Assembly: GCA_025642075.2 (NCBI GenBank)
Contig: JAODUO010001380.1
Location: forward strand, 31,001 to 95,000
Direction of reading: 5' to 3'
DNA: 64,000 nucleotides
Source: Ridgeia piscesae
Taxonomy: Eukaryota > Annelida > Polychaeta > Sabellida > Siboglinidae
This document shows positions 11,861 through 23,848 of this stretch, piece by piece. Numbering within the stretch: the stretch's first letter is position 1; each line of letters opens with the position of its first letter. The position numbers and the translations under genes were made by a program. A model generated the notes under the pieces. That model made no database searches, was not told the DNA's origin, and saw only the letters and a list, made by a program, of their open reading frames with translations.

Positions 11861-13706
11861 GGCCCCAGGGCGGCACTGGGAATACGACTGACAAGGGGCC
11901 TGTTAGTTGAAAGGTTACTGTGTTTATTTGGTGTGGAATTTATTTAATTTCTATTGGTACTAGCAGCATATTAACACAATGGACCTCAGCTGTTGAGTAA
12001 TGTGACAAAGGGCACCTTGATCTATATTGTGTATGTTTTAATTTCAGATTACAGGTGCAATTTAATGTACCCAGGTAGTTTGTGTTTGTTTCGTTCACAT
12101 TTCATTGTGAAGGAACATGCTTTTGTTTGAGTTGTGTTTTGTGAGCTTATAGTTGTTGTTTACATTTTGGCAAAATGTAATTTATGGTAAATCAGCTGGA
12201 AGTGTTATTGAAGGGTTATGTTCTAAACATGATAGTGCTGAACATCTGTGAATTTTTTTGTAAGAGCTGATAGATTGTGTGATGTTAACGATAACAATAG
12301 AGCCATACAAAATATTGCATCTGACATATGTGCACATGACCAATATATATAAATATATTATACTTGTAGTAATCAACTGCACTTATTATACAGGGCTCTG
12401 CTAAATTGGCAGGTGACACCAGTATTTTTAACTAACCATACGTCCCGAGTGGCAATGTATGCGCTGTACTTACTGTGATATGAAGGCAAATAATCTTATC
12501 AAACAGTGGAGCTATTTGCCTCACCCCAGCTGTTATTATCACCACTTCCAATGTACACAAGATAGTTAGAATCACAGCAGAGAGAAACCATGTAAGCAGC
12601 ACAGCCAACACACTGGGCCAGTAACATGTAAAGCACATATACAGGTGTGCCCGAACCCGCTGACATTTGACCTGGTTGTTTATAAACGTCACATCTTGTC
12701 CTAGCTAGTCGCAGTCCCAGCCACACACCTTAATCAAGTATTCACTCAACACACCCAAGTTATTTCGCAACCAGCTGGCACTACATTCATTCATGGGTGA
12801 AATGCCGATGAAAAATTTGTCTCTTTTTTCATAGAATTCCTACTGCCCTGTCAAAACCGATTTGATTTTTGGTTTCATCAGACGTACCCTGTAAGAGACT
12901 CATGAATGTTAAGTGTAATAATAATAACTTTATTATTTAGATATTCATTTGCGGAAGGAACTCTATGTTGCACTAATGCTGGATGGTGGGCAGAGATGAG
13001 GCTATTGTATGAAAATAATAATTAAAAATTTGTATAGCTCTCAATTAAAAATTCCTCTCTGGCATTTTACAAATACACAAATGATAATTAATATGCAACA
13101 GTTTATATATAATTGATGTGTAAATTTAATTTTTGCCACATTCAGTAGTCAAGCCCAGATATGTGAATTCTCACTGACCCTTTAAACCAGTACATATTTG
13201 TATGGCTGGTATCGGTAACGATATGCTGCAAAGCACCACCAAAAAGAAAGCTGCAAACTGTGTTCACAGCATTGTGAACAAGTTTACTAATCAATATTCA
13301 ATAATAATTTATTTTGAATATATGTTTATTCCTGAATAATCAATAATGTTGACTGAAATGTTCAGATTCTAAACAAACATTCCATCATAAATTCAATCAA
13401 CTTGTGATTTAATGAATACCTACCGATTTTACTAGACGGTTGTCAGGGTTCCTAAATTCAAGATTACCAATTGCTTTTATATTCAATGAACTTCATGCTA
13501 ATGATTAAGACCCTGAAGAATGCTGGGTAATAGAACTTGTTTTCAGATTTCTTGTTGTCAACTTGTGACAATGTATTATTAAGTATATTACATACAAATA
13601 GTATGATTTAACACAACCTGCTGCCCTGGCTGCTGGTAATTAACATGTACCTCAGGCTCCAACACTGATATTTAGCATCATCAAAATAGGCTTTCAGCAG
13701 CACCTA
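11861..13706. other. AT-rich intergenic sequence
   Basis: No supported gene was found. A minus-strand hydrophobic frame at 12432-12692 is followed by a good donor-like GG|GTGAGG near 12520. No acceptor compatible with a neighbouring exon was found, so it is not called as coding. Confidence 0.5.
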
Positions 13707-15152
13707 AAGCCTGGCACACGAGCGGATCGGTCGCACCATGCCAGCTCACAAGGCCAGCGGCTGAGCTAGATTCCTTATCACTGCTGCCTGCATACGAGTC
13801 AATCTAGCTGAGCTGCCAACTCAGCCCTCATTGCTTTGTGCAGCATCCTTCCTGGAAAGATGACATCCATTGCCACAGATAGATACCCTGTAATTATAGC
13901 ACGGAACAGGAAAACTTGTGCGGTCATCGATACCACGATTTGCGCCGACAAGTTTGATATCAATGAAGCCCACAGTCATAAGGTAGCCAACTACAACCAA
14001 CCCGCCATTCATAAATGGCGGGAGAATGTATAATTCATGGTGCGAGAATTTATTATACTTTTATCCCACTAGCAAATAAAATGCAATATTGCAAAATATA
14101 AGAACTAGATCAATTAAGTGCAAGAAATCCACGAAAACAACTATGTCTACGTGAAATATGTGCGTTATTACATAATTGGTCATACATTATTACTTTAACA
14201 GGCAGGAGCACATCATCACATTATCAGTCAAAAATTATGACATTATCGGGCAGCAAGTTAATTTCATTATCGGATGATTTTATTACATTATTGGGTGTTT
14301 TTATTACACTATGAAGCACTCATTATATCAACTGGCGATTATTATATTATCGGTTGTAACAAACGTCGGCAACCTTTTACTTTCTGATCTAACCACGAAA
14401 ACGACCTCCTACAGCCGCCAAACTTCTCATAAAAAAGCATATCTTCTAAAATCATTATAATTTCACATAAAGAATAAAATTAACAAATTAAATTTGTGCA
14501 AAACTCTACATCATTTGTAACGCCTACCGTAACATTAGTAATTTATCACGCTGTTGCTATATAAATGACCTTTAAAAATTCAAATTTTATCCTAAACCCT
14601 AAAGTAACCTTTACCCTAAGCTAACTTTATAACTACAGTGTAATCCTAAACTTACACTAAATCTCAAAACGAACACTGCTAGTGCTAGCAAAACATCCCT
14701 CAACACAGTACGGATGTTATGGTAATCATAGAGCTAGCGTAGCCACCGCCGATGATGTAAAGTTGCCGGCAAGTTTTGCATGAGTTTGTTTCGTGAATTT
14801 ATTTGTTTCAGTAACTGTAAGTTTTTTTTTATAAAAACAGAAATTGTCTCACACATGAATGTGTTTGTCGCTGCCATTTTTTGATCGTGATCATCGCGAC
14901 ATGTGATCACAGTACGTGATATCATTGTCTGGATTACTTTCGCAGCTGCGCTGATAGAACATGTTACCCGCAGACAAGAGAATCGGGCTTACGCGATGCT
15001 GATAAAAACACATCGGATAATCTTTCCCCCGCCTCGCAAGGCCAGCTACTGAGCTAGATCGCCCACACACGAGAAGATCGGCTGGAGAAAGTTCCGAGAA
15101 ACGCATCATGAGCTGGTGCCGCACGGCCAATCCACTCGTATGTGCTGGGCTT
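13707..15152. mobile_element. Non-autonomous DNA transposon with terminal inverted repeats
   Basis: The left end AAGCCTGGCACACGAGCGGA and the reverse complement of the right end, AAGCCCAGCACATACGAGTG, align over roughly 55 bp with mismatches. Both ends reach a CCAGCTCA block. A TA dinucleotide flanks each end (13705-13706 and 15153-15154), consistent with a TA target duplication. No transposase frame is present in the 1.45 kb. A further direct repeat of CAAGGCCAGC..CTGAGCTAGAT occurs near each end (13750 and 15037). There is an internal hairpin (GAGCTAGATT / AATCTAGCTG) at 13765-13820. Confidence 0.7.
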
Positions 15153-15914
15153 TAGAATTAAAGGTTACCTGTACCAATTAGTGACAAAGTGACAATAGAT
15201 GAGTGCATTGTACTGCACAACAATATTTATTAGGTATGAATACTAACAATATATGGAGATCCACTGTGTTTACATAGAATCCCACTGCACATCCGCAGAT
15301 GAAGTGCCGGAGCTATAGCTCATTTAATATACATCCGGATCAGGACCAATAGCAACAGCCTTTATCAATTATTGCAAATAAATGGCTCTTCTGTTGTCAC
15401 ATTGTTGTATCGAATGCCTTGTTGTATTGGTTCCCTATTAATATAATTAATAATATATATATATATATATAAGTGGTTATTTAAAAGAAAATATATTTCA
15501 ATGTTTACATTACTTGTGAAATAGCATATAGTTACACAACAGTTGGTTACATTTTCTGATTTATTTTGTTTTTATACCGTATTTAACAAAGTAACCACAA
15601 CAAAATGTATTTCTGAATAAACAGAATATCCCAAAGACGTGCAAGACTAAGTACAATTACATTTTTTTGTTCCCATTTATATTGTTTTCATTGTTGTAAG
15701 TATCACTGACCGCAATCTCATAGAACAAATCGTCCACAAACATTGAAAGGTTCATTGTGTATTGCGCCACAGGCCGATTATGTTTATACCAAAATAATAA
15801 CAAGTCGATGTTGCTGCCTGACGTCAACCAGGACAGTGACTGGAGAAATCTATCACTTTGCGAGGGTAAAACATCACACGATATGATGGCCATGCAAGAT
15901 GAAATATTACTTAC
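15153..15914. other. Intergenic sequence or first intron of the minus-strand gene
   Basis: It contains (TA)n at 15451-15472. A minus-strand open frame of 92 codons (15657-15935) overlaps the proposed donor at 15909-15914 in a different frame from the upstream exon. I could not find an acceptor that joins it sensibly. Confidence 0.4.
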
Positions 15915-16111
15915 GTTGTCGAATAGTGTACGCAAGACATTCCCCCAAGACTGGGAGCAGAAGCGGAATCTGTAGCCAGTTCAGGGAGAGAATTCATTTC
16001 TTCGGTTTCATCGATAAGTCCGATCGCATCTTCCAAACAGACGTCATCAACAACACCGGCGGGTGGAGAAGCAGAGTCGGTTGCCTCATCCTTCTTGCTT
16101 ACGTAACTCAT
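15915..16111 (-). CDS. Possible first coding exon of an unrecognised divergent gene
   Basis: The minus-strand ATG at 16109-16111 has A at -3. It opens a frame starting MSYVSKKDEATDSASPPAG and rich in Asp, Glu and Ser (VCLEDAIGLIDETEEMNSLPELATDSAS). The frame runs into a strong donor, AAC|GTAAGT, at 15914/15915, giving 65 codons plus 2 bases. I do not recognise the protein. The reasons to believe it are the start context, the acidic low-complexity composition, the consensus donor, and the head-to-head position 398 bp from the IFT46 start. No exon 2 was identified, and an alternative is that the frame is chance. Confidence 0.45.
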
Positions 16112-16509
16112 TTTAACGGCGCCTTTAAGATATGTTGATGTACAGCCTGCTTTAAAATGTGTACATCATAATGCACATATGTTGTAATAGACAGTCCATT
16201 GGTGATTATTCACAAATTTAATCTGCATTAATGTTGATGTTGCGGCCAGCGCCAATCAGTCACCAGCTGTCGTATGGTTTCGCATTGTCTATTATTATGG
16301 CGTGTTATCACAACAACGAATATTGATAAATTGTTAGCATAATTAAATAACTTTATTGCCATAATAAATATCCAGTAATAGATGTATTTTTAAATGTATT
16401 ATTAGTGTAAATACGATAATTTGTGAAAGAGGCCAGCTTCACGTGAACGGTTTACCCATAATTCCACAGCCCGGCGACATTCCTTCCTGCAACAAAACTC
16501 CTTGGATCG
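16112..16509. promoter_or_regulatory. Probable bidirectional promoter of IFT46 and the divergent exon
   Basis: These 398 bp separate two divergent start codons. Visible sites are an NF-Y-type GCGCCAATCAG at 16249-16259, a perfect E-box CACGTG at 16440-16445 and an X-box-like site at 16304-16317. There is no TATA box close to either start. The promoter role is inferred from position and motifs. Confidence 0.5.
16304..16317 (+). promoter_or_regulatory. X-box-like RFX site
   Basis: GTTATC-AC-AACAAC matches the X-box GTTRCC N1-3 RGYAAC at 10 of 12 half-site positions, and lies about 195 bp upstream of the IFT46 start codon. RFX factors are established regulators of intraflagellar transport genes through such sites. 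The two mismatches leave real doubt. Confidence 0.4.
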
Positions 16510-16542
16510 ATGGACGAAGTGTCAGAAGAAGATCGCCAAAAA
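16510..16542 (+). CDS. IFT46: IFT46 exon 1 (start codon)
   Basis: It encodes MDEVSEEDRQK and ends AAA|GTACGC in phase 0, which fits all three candidate next exons. The context is TCGATGG, with G at +4 but T at -3. The acidic start and phase fit support it; the exon is short and could be replaced by another upstream exon. Confidence 0.55.
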
Positions 16543-19500
16543 GTACGCGTTTTACATAGTGTATAGTTACTATCCATGTCCATGTTGTTACAAGTAATGT
16601 TACTGTGTTGATAAATCACGGATGTTTACAACTGGTGTAAATTGTTGTTGTGAAATTATATCTTGACGCGGTTGTCACAACAACGACGACGCCAAGACCC
16701 AAACCAGTGGCAGTGCAGTGGTCCTGTGGCCGTGTTCTAGTTGTTTCCAATACTCGGCTGGGTTCTATTAATTGACTAGTCTGTATCTATTTTGGTTACA
16801 ATGTTATCATCTGATGAGATCGTGTTGAAGTAGACAGTCTTTTTCGAGAATATTTACGCCAAGTCAATCTGTCTATATATGCATATACTATGGGCTATGG
16901 CTATGCTGACACTGACTGACTGAGAGTGACTCAGTGAGGCTGAACCTGAGGGGCCGACTTCGATTGAGCTACTCGAGTTACTCGCGTAACCCCAATGTGG
17001 TTTATGATAATTTACACTGAGCGCGCAGTACTACGCATGTAATCCAACTGAACAGCGATGATCGTGATAAAAAAAACTTATGTAAATAAATAAAATAAAG
17101 TAATCAGTTGTTTAGTGTGTAAATTGTGACGTTCATCTTCTTGGTCTTAAATTATAATTCATAGAATGTGGTGACTTTAATCCATATTTACATGATTGTG
17201 TCATGTAATGTTTAATTAATTTCTTGTGCAGTAGGGGCCTACGTACCCTATTGGTTGTCACTGCTAATGACGTCAATTACTCGAGTGAATCCTGTACAAC
17301 TTGCGATTGTCTCGAGTAGCGGTCTTGAAGACTCACCTTGCTAATCTAGGTCAAAAATGGTCACATGCTCGACTGTTTGATTGGGACTCTGGTTACGCGA
17401 GTTACTCGCGTAGCTCAGTCGAAGTCAGCCAGGGTGTTCACTGCCAGGGACCAGGCCCAATGCACTTGTCGTCCTCAGAACTCAGTTCTTCTTTTACATC
17501 CCAAATTGAGATAGGACCGGCATTAACATGATTCTCCAATTCACAAGTGATACACAGTCCCCCATGTTGAGAGCCTGGTTTTAACATCAAATATATGAGG
17601 CACACTAAAAGTCTTCTAGTCTTAGATAAGTTGAACATATCTTTAAATTCTGCCGTCATTTTAAAACATACCTTTATAACCTTGCCTATCCACCACAGCT
17701 CCCTGGCATAACAATCAATCTGATGACAAATTTTGACAACTGGAATTGTTAACTCAGTTAACTGTTTTAGATTGATGCGTCTCTGAGCTTGGTTTGTAAG
17801 GAATTAGACACTATAGACTTTACCTTATTATTATTATTATTATTTCAGAAAAGAATTGATACAGACAGGCTTATTTTAATGCACATATACATAAGACTAA
17901 GTCTTAATTGTAGCATGTTATCATTTGTCATATTTATTAATATGCATCTGTGTAATTACACAAAGTGTCAACACATATTTTGCTAGGTTATTCGTTATCA
18001 CTGTCGTGTATATAATGTTTTTTCTTGAAAATTGTAATAACTGAAGGTGCTGCCACTTAGCATACTGTTGATACATTATATTGTCATATTGTGTTGGGAA
18101 ATAACCCAATAACACTGACATATCCAAACATCGCTAACTGACTCTAACTGACAGGCAAATAGTTAAGTAAATATTTCTGTTTAATCAACTTGAGTACTGT
18201 GACATCAGCATAATACAGAATAACATTGAAAATGGGTCAATATAATGAGAGTTTGCCCTAGACATATGTAGTTTACTGGCTTACCTAACCATAAACATGC
18301 CAGGGGACATAAGATCTTACTAGGGACAGAATGCTTCATCAGAGGCTAGATCCATTGCTAATTTAACTTGCTGGCATTTCACAGAACGTTCATTTTGTTT
18401 TTAATTTCTGTTATAGCAGCGTCAGTGTATGGACTTACTGTAAAACTCATGTTGTGATTGGTTGGCATGGATCTCAATTATATGGTAGGTGATAAAATGG
18501 GTCTTGGAGCTGTTGCGTCAAGATAAACAAATTCTCTGGCTCTGTAAGCTAGGGGTCTTTGAGCATAATTTGCATTAGTTAATGGTGTAAAATAAAAATA
18601 TTATTTTGCAAAGTGCATATGTACACTAGGTCCTCACAATGTTTTGGGAATGTGCATGAGGACGTGTGTTGTAAACAGTTGTAGTGCATGTTGCATTTTC
18701 AGGGCAGCCTCCATCAGAACCAACCCTATGACGAGTCCCTTGATGTTCCTGATGCTGAAAGTCAGTGTACTCCCTCTCCCAGGGTATTGAACCCCCTCAA
18801 AGGTACCAGGGTAGCGCTGCAAGCAGTTAGGGCATCGGTCAGCATGCCACCCACAAACTGCGGCCACCCCACCTCTGTCCTGCCTGCATACTGGACTCAC
18901 ATATGCCGCACATTTCATTCTGTTTTTGTTTATTTTGTGACCTCCGACCTCTTATGTTTCAGCTGTGTAAATGTGAATCAGAGTGAGGGTTAGGGAACAC
19001 CAGGGTCTGTTGTATGTGTATTCACATATACCGTAAATTCTCCATTTAAATCCCCACCTGTAATTAAAGCCTCACCCCAGCTTTTTACATAAACTCTGAC
19101 TTTTCTCGGCTGCACATAGACAAACAAAATCGCAAGTGAAGACATGCAGAATTTATGGAATATAATCACAATAAGAAGTTACTCTCCCTGTGAGCAGGAT
19201 ATACATGTCTCATTTGTACCATTTACTGTGTGACTAAACAGTGCTTGAATTAAGTTGTAATGAAAGAACAAGTTGTAGGACAATTGTTTTTTAAACACAG
19301 TATGAGCACCGCACAAAGACGAACATTTGAATTTCAACCCTTGTTGATATTGTTTTTATAAATTACAAGGCCCCCCATTCCCTACCCTCCAGTTGAAGGA
19401 TTGATTGATTTTGTGGCATTTGAATATATATACCGGTACTTCCTTCATCTTTCCTCTCAATCAAAGCCAACCTGAACTCTCCAACAGTGTTCATTTAGCA

Positions 19501-22500
19501 AAGTAAACACTATTTTCGAATGTCATATTTTTGTGCACATAGCTTGGCATTTAATCTGTGTAATTGTTTACCGAAAGAAAGACACTTGTTTTTGTTTTCC
19601 GTATATTTTGGCTGCATCTTGCAACCTTCAGTAGTGGACTGATTTTCATGTTGTGTCATGTAACCTGCATCATGTGGCCTGTAAAAAGACAAAAAGGAAA
19701 TGTTTACTGTGGAAAGTTTCAGGTTGGAAAATGTTTCCATTGACGATTCTGTTCATGCGAGACAGAATAGTTCCCGGGTCTTTATTTTAAAACTTTGATT
19801 GTCCTGGGGGAGCAAATCTTCGGTTGTTGACTCAACTCTCTCAGTTCATCACTATTTCAGTGATCTGAAATTTTATGTTGCTTGTTTAAAAAATTAATAT
19901 AAACAAAACTTGCAAAATTTAATTCAACTTAAAAGGTAGTGCATTTTGTGAATGTTGTAAGATGGAACTATACTTGTAAATACACACTGCTGCAGATTAG
20001 CCCCGGGAACTATACTTGTATATACACACTGCTGCAGATTAGCCCCACGGGGGAACTATACTTGTACATACACATTGCTGCAGATTAGCACGTGCTGGTT
20101 GCAGTTTGACAGGCACCTGGCACATTCACGTCTTTGTTGCAGGCCCGTGTTTACAATAACCAACCCTATGATGAGTCTTTAGACGTGGGTGACACAGAAG
20201 AGGTCGCTAGTTTATACACCCCCACCCCCCGGGTGCCCCGTCACACAGGAGGTAGACCGTCATCAATAGTTTCCACCATCCTCTCGCTTCTCTGGGAATT
20301 TGGGTTTTCATACATGATGCAATCACCCTGTAGTGTTTTTGTCTAGACTTGACTTACATCACTTTGTGTCAAACTGCTGATTTATATTCTTATCAGGTGG
20401 TATGGGTTAATAGTTTAAGGTGGTATAAGTATTTATTTAGTGTCAGGTCAGATGGGGTACTAACAATAACATCAGGTGACATAAGGTATTAGTGTCTGGT
20501 GGTATGGGTTATTGGTGTTAGGTGGTATATGGTATTTATCTAGTGTCAATTGGTATGAGACCTGTACTGGCACCAAGCGGTATGGACTCACATTGGTTGT
20601 TTCAGTCAGCCATAGTGTAGAGCCTGCAGTAGTGTTACTGTTACTCACATCGTATGAACTTGTCTACGATGTGAGCACTATTTGGATAGTACAGCTATCC
20701 ACCTGTACACATACTTGTCCAGGTACTAACACTATACTTACGGAATCCCATTTGTTCTGGTGACTGACCAGTTTTTGTTCCACACATCCTGTGGTGTCAT
20801 TTTTCCGAGACATGTATCTCTAACTTTGACTGACGAACACATCTGTGACATGATTGGCTATTCCAGCCACACAGGTAAGCAGGTACGACATCGTGAGTAA
20901 CCATGATTGTTTACCATATCAACACGTGAACTCGGAAGACACGACCACCAGACGAAGATGTCCTGATCCGTTCAGCGGTCTGTTACACCGCGTCATTGCC
21001 AACTCTTCCCTCTTGACACTCAAGCTTGTCTTGTGTTGTGAGACACACTGGGGGCATGTTGGTTACTCGGCGTGTCGTTGCAGGCAACCAAGGTGTACCA
21101 TAACCAGCCATACGACGAGTCGCTAGACGTACCTGACTCAGAGGACGTGGCAAGTCTGTCTGCCTCGAGCCCTCCGCCGGATGCTGTTGTGTCTGCCCGG
21201 CCTGCGGACGCACGCAAGGCTGCAGGTAGTGGTCACTTAGACATACTGGACACTCAGGGTCAAATAGGTTTCTTTGTGTCAGATATATCGCATTGCAAAA
21301 TGCAGATACATATTTTTTAAATGTCAATAAGACTTAAAATTGAAGAAAAAAATAGGCATAAAATATATACCCAGTAAATATATATAAAATAAAAAATATG
21401 ATTTCTCCATCGGCTGTGCATTTCATAATGTACAATGGCAATATGGAATATGTTGTTCACTGCTCCAAGATATGGTTATGTTGTAAGAAATTTACATCCC
21501 TTGGAGCAAATCTTTGTGAAACATAACGTTTCGACCCATCAGCTCTAGGTCTTGGTCACGAAACCTGAGCCCACACACATGACACCAGTATGTGACCAAA
21601 ACCTGTAGCTGATGTGTCATAATGTCGCATGTTTCACAAAGATGCTGCAGAGTAAATTTATTTCTTACAACATTATGTTCAATTGAATGTAGGAATTAAG
21701 TCTTTTGTGTAATTTTATTTGCAAATCAGTTGTTTCTAGTGGTAAATATGCAATGGTGACAGCAGACATAATTTTATATGCAATGGTGACAGCAGACATA
21801 ATTTTATATGCAATGGTGACAGCAGACATAATTTTATATGCAATGGTGACAGCAGACATAATTTTATATGCAATGGTGACAGCAGACATAATTTTATATG
21901 CAATGGTGACAGCAGACATAATTTTATATGCAATGGTGACAGCAGACATAATTTTATATGCAATGGTGACAGCAGACATAATTTTATATGCAATGGTGAC
22001 AGCAGACATAATTTTATATGCAATGGTGACAGCAGACATAATTTTATATGCAATGGTGACAGCAGACATAATTTTATATGCAATGGTGACAGCAGACATA
22101 ATTTTATATGCAATGGTGACAGCAGACATAATTTTATATGCAATGGTGACAGCAGACATAATTTTATATGCAATGATGACAGCAGACATAATTTTATATG
22201 CAATGGTGACAGCAGACATAATTTTATGTGCAATGGTGACAGCAGACATAATTTTATATGCAATGGTGACAGCAGATGTAACTTTAAAGGAAGTCTGTAG
22301 TCAGTGTTTAGGTTGCAATTCACTGTTCTGTTTTCTAATTAAGTGCCATCTCAAAGCATTGAGGTTTGTTACTTAAACATTTATTTGGGTTTATGAGGAG
22401 GTTACCAGGTAGTTGAAGTTTTGTTCAGCCTAATTTATCAATGCTTTTTTATTTTCCAATCATATTTGATAAGACTACTGGCTTTGGCCACATAAAAGCA

Positions 22501-23546
22501 GTTTTGTGTTATGTCATTAATATGAGATGGTGAACGATATTTAGGTGTCTATGATAAATCTTTTACAGTGATGTTGAGTCTTCATCCATTAGATATGTGC
22601 ACTTTGGACCATGATAAATTGCACAGTTGGGATCAGCAGAGTTAAATGTGATTTGTTTTGTTTAATCAATGTAACAGTATCAAACATTAAAGTTTTGTGA
22701 TGGCACCTGATCAACTACACGTTAAACATACTTACGTATTTGTTGTTACAAAATTTGTACTTACAATTTGTACTTACCCTGATTTATATTTGAGTGTGAC
22801 ATCTGCAGATCTCACCAGACAGGCTGGGCTCACACTAACTATTAACCAACCATTTAACATATTATGAATTAGACCAAGCGGGGCAATTATAAGTTGGCAA
22901 AAACGAGCAATTGCTTTGCTAATTGACTACCGGGTATACAAAAATCTGACAGAGTGAGTCCAGGCAGATAGTTTGTTATTAGACCACCAGATGTCAGTGT
23001 GGTTCAACAAACGTTCTGAAGATGCACATGGAGCAGTCAAGATGGTTAATTACCTTTGTGTATAGTGTGCATAAGTAAATTGTGTTCAGTGTGTACCCAG
23101 TGTGTACAAGTGCGTGCATGCATGCATGTTTGACTTGAGACATACAGTTATGTCTAATTCATACATGTGTTTCATTTACAAGCACTGTTGTTTGAGAAAT
23201 AATACTGTCTTGTTAAAGGTGAATGGAACCAGTTTTAACAAAACATACTTATTATGGTTGTGACTAACCTAGATAATTAATTCTTTTTTTAAATCTGCTT
23301 TTTAAAGCCTAACAAGAGACTTCAAAATTTACTTTTGGCCCAAGTTTCTATACATTCCAACCTCGTATAGCAACATTTTGCTAGCTCTTGTAGTGTCTAT
23401 GCAGTCAGAATTATCACTGTGAGGTCAGTTGACAATGCTCTGTGACTTCTATGACTGACCTGAAGAAGTTACAATATTGCAACATTATCATTTCACCCAT
23501 GCCAAAGTCATTTTATTTACAATAAACTATGAATAAAATACTACAT

Positions 23547-23602
<56 letters not shown>

Positions 23603-23678
23603 GTAGTATTTTATAATCATAGTTTATTGTAAATAAAATGACTTTGGCATGGGATAGAATATTATGTTGTAATATATA

Positions 23679-23731
<53 letters not shown>

Positions 23732-23802
23732 TATATTTATTATCATAGTTTATTGTAAATAAAATGACTTTGGCATGGGTGAAATGATAATGTTGCAATA
23801 TT

Positions 23803-23848
<46 letters not shown>

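Noticed and set aside
12432..12692. Hydrophobic minus-strand frame, possible transmembrane exon
   Set aside because: Although a GG|GTGAGG donor follows, no acceptor in the right phase joins it to the exon at 15915-16111, and the overlapping frame looks equally plausible.
14585..14660. Interstitial telomere-like CCCTAA runs
   Set aside because: Only a few imperfect CCCTAA-type words occur in AT-rich sequence, with no regular six-base period.
15657..15935. 92-codon minus-strand frame as exon 2 of the divergent gene
   Set aside because: It overlaps the proposed donor in another frame. The AG sites tested inside it (before TCACTGTCC and before GCAGCAAC) lead to stops within a few codons.
21665..22376. 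Open frames of about 200 codons on both strands
   Set aside because: They are produced by the 30-bp array, whose length is a multiple of three, within an intron.
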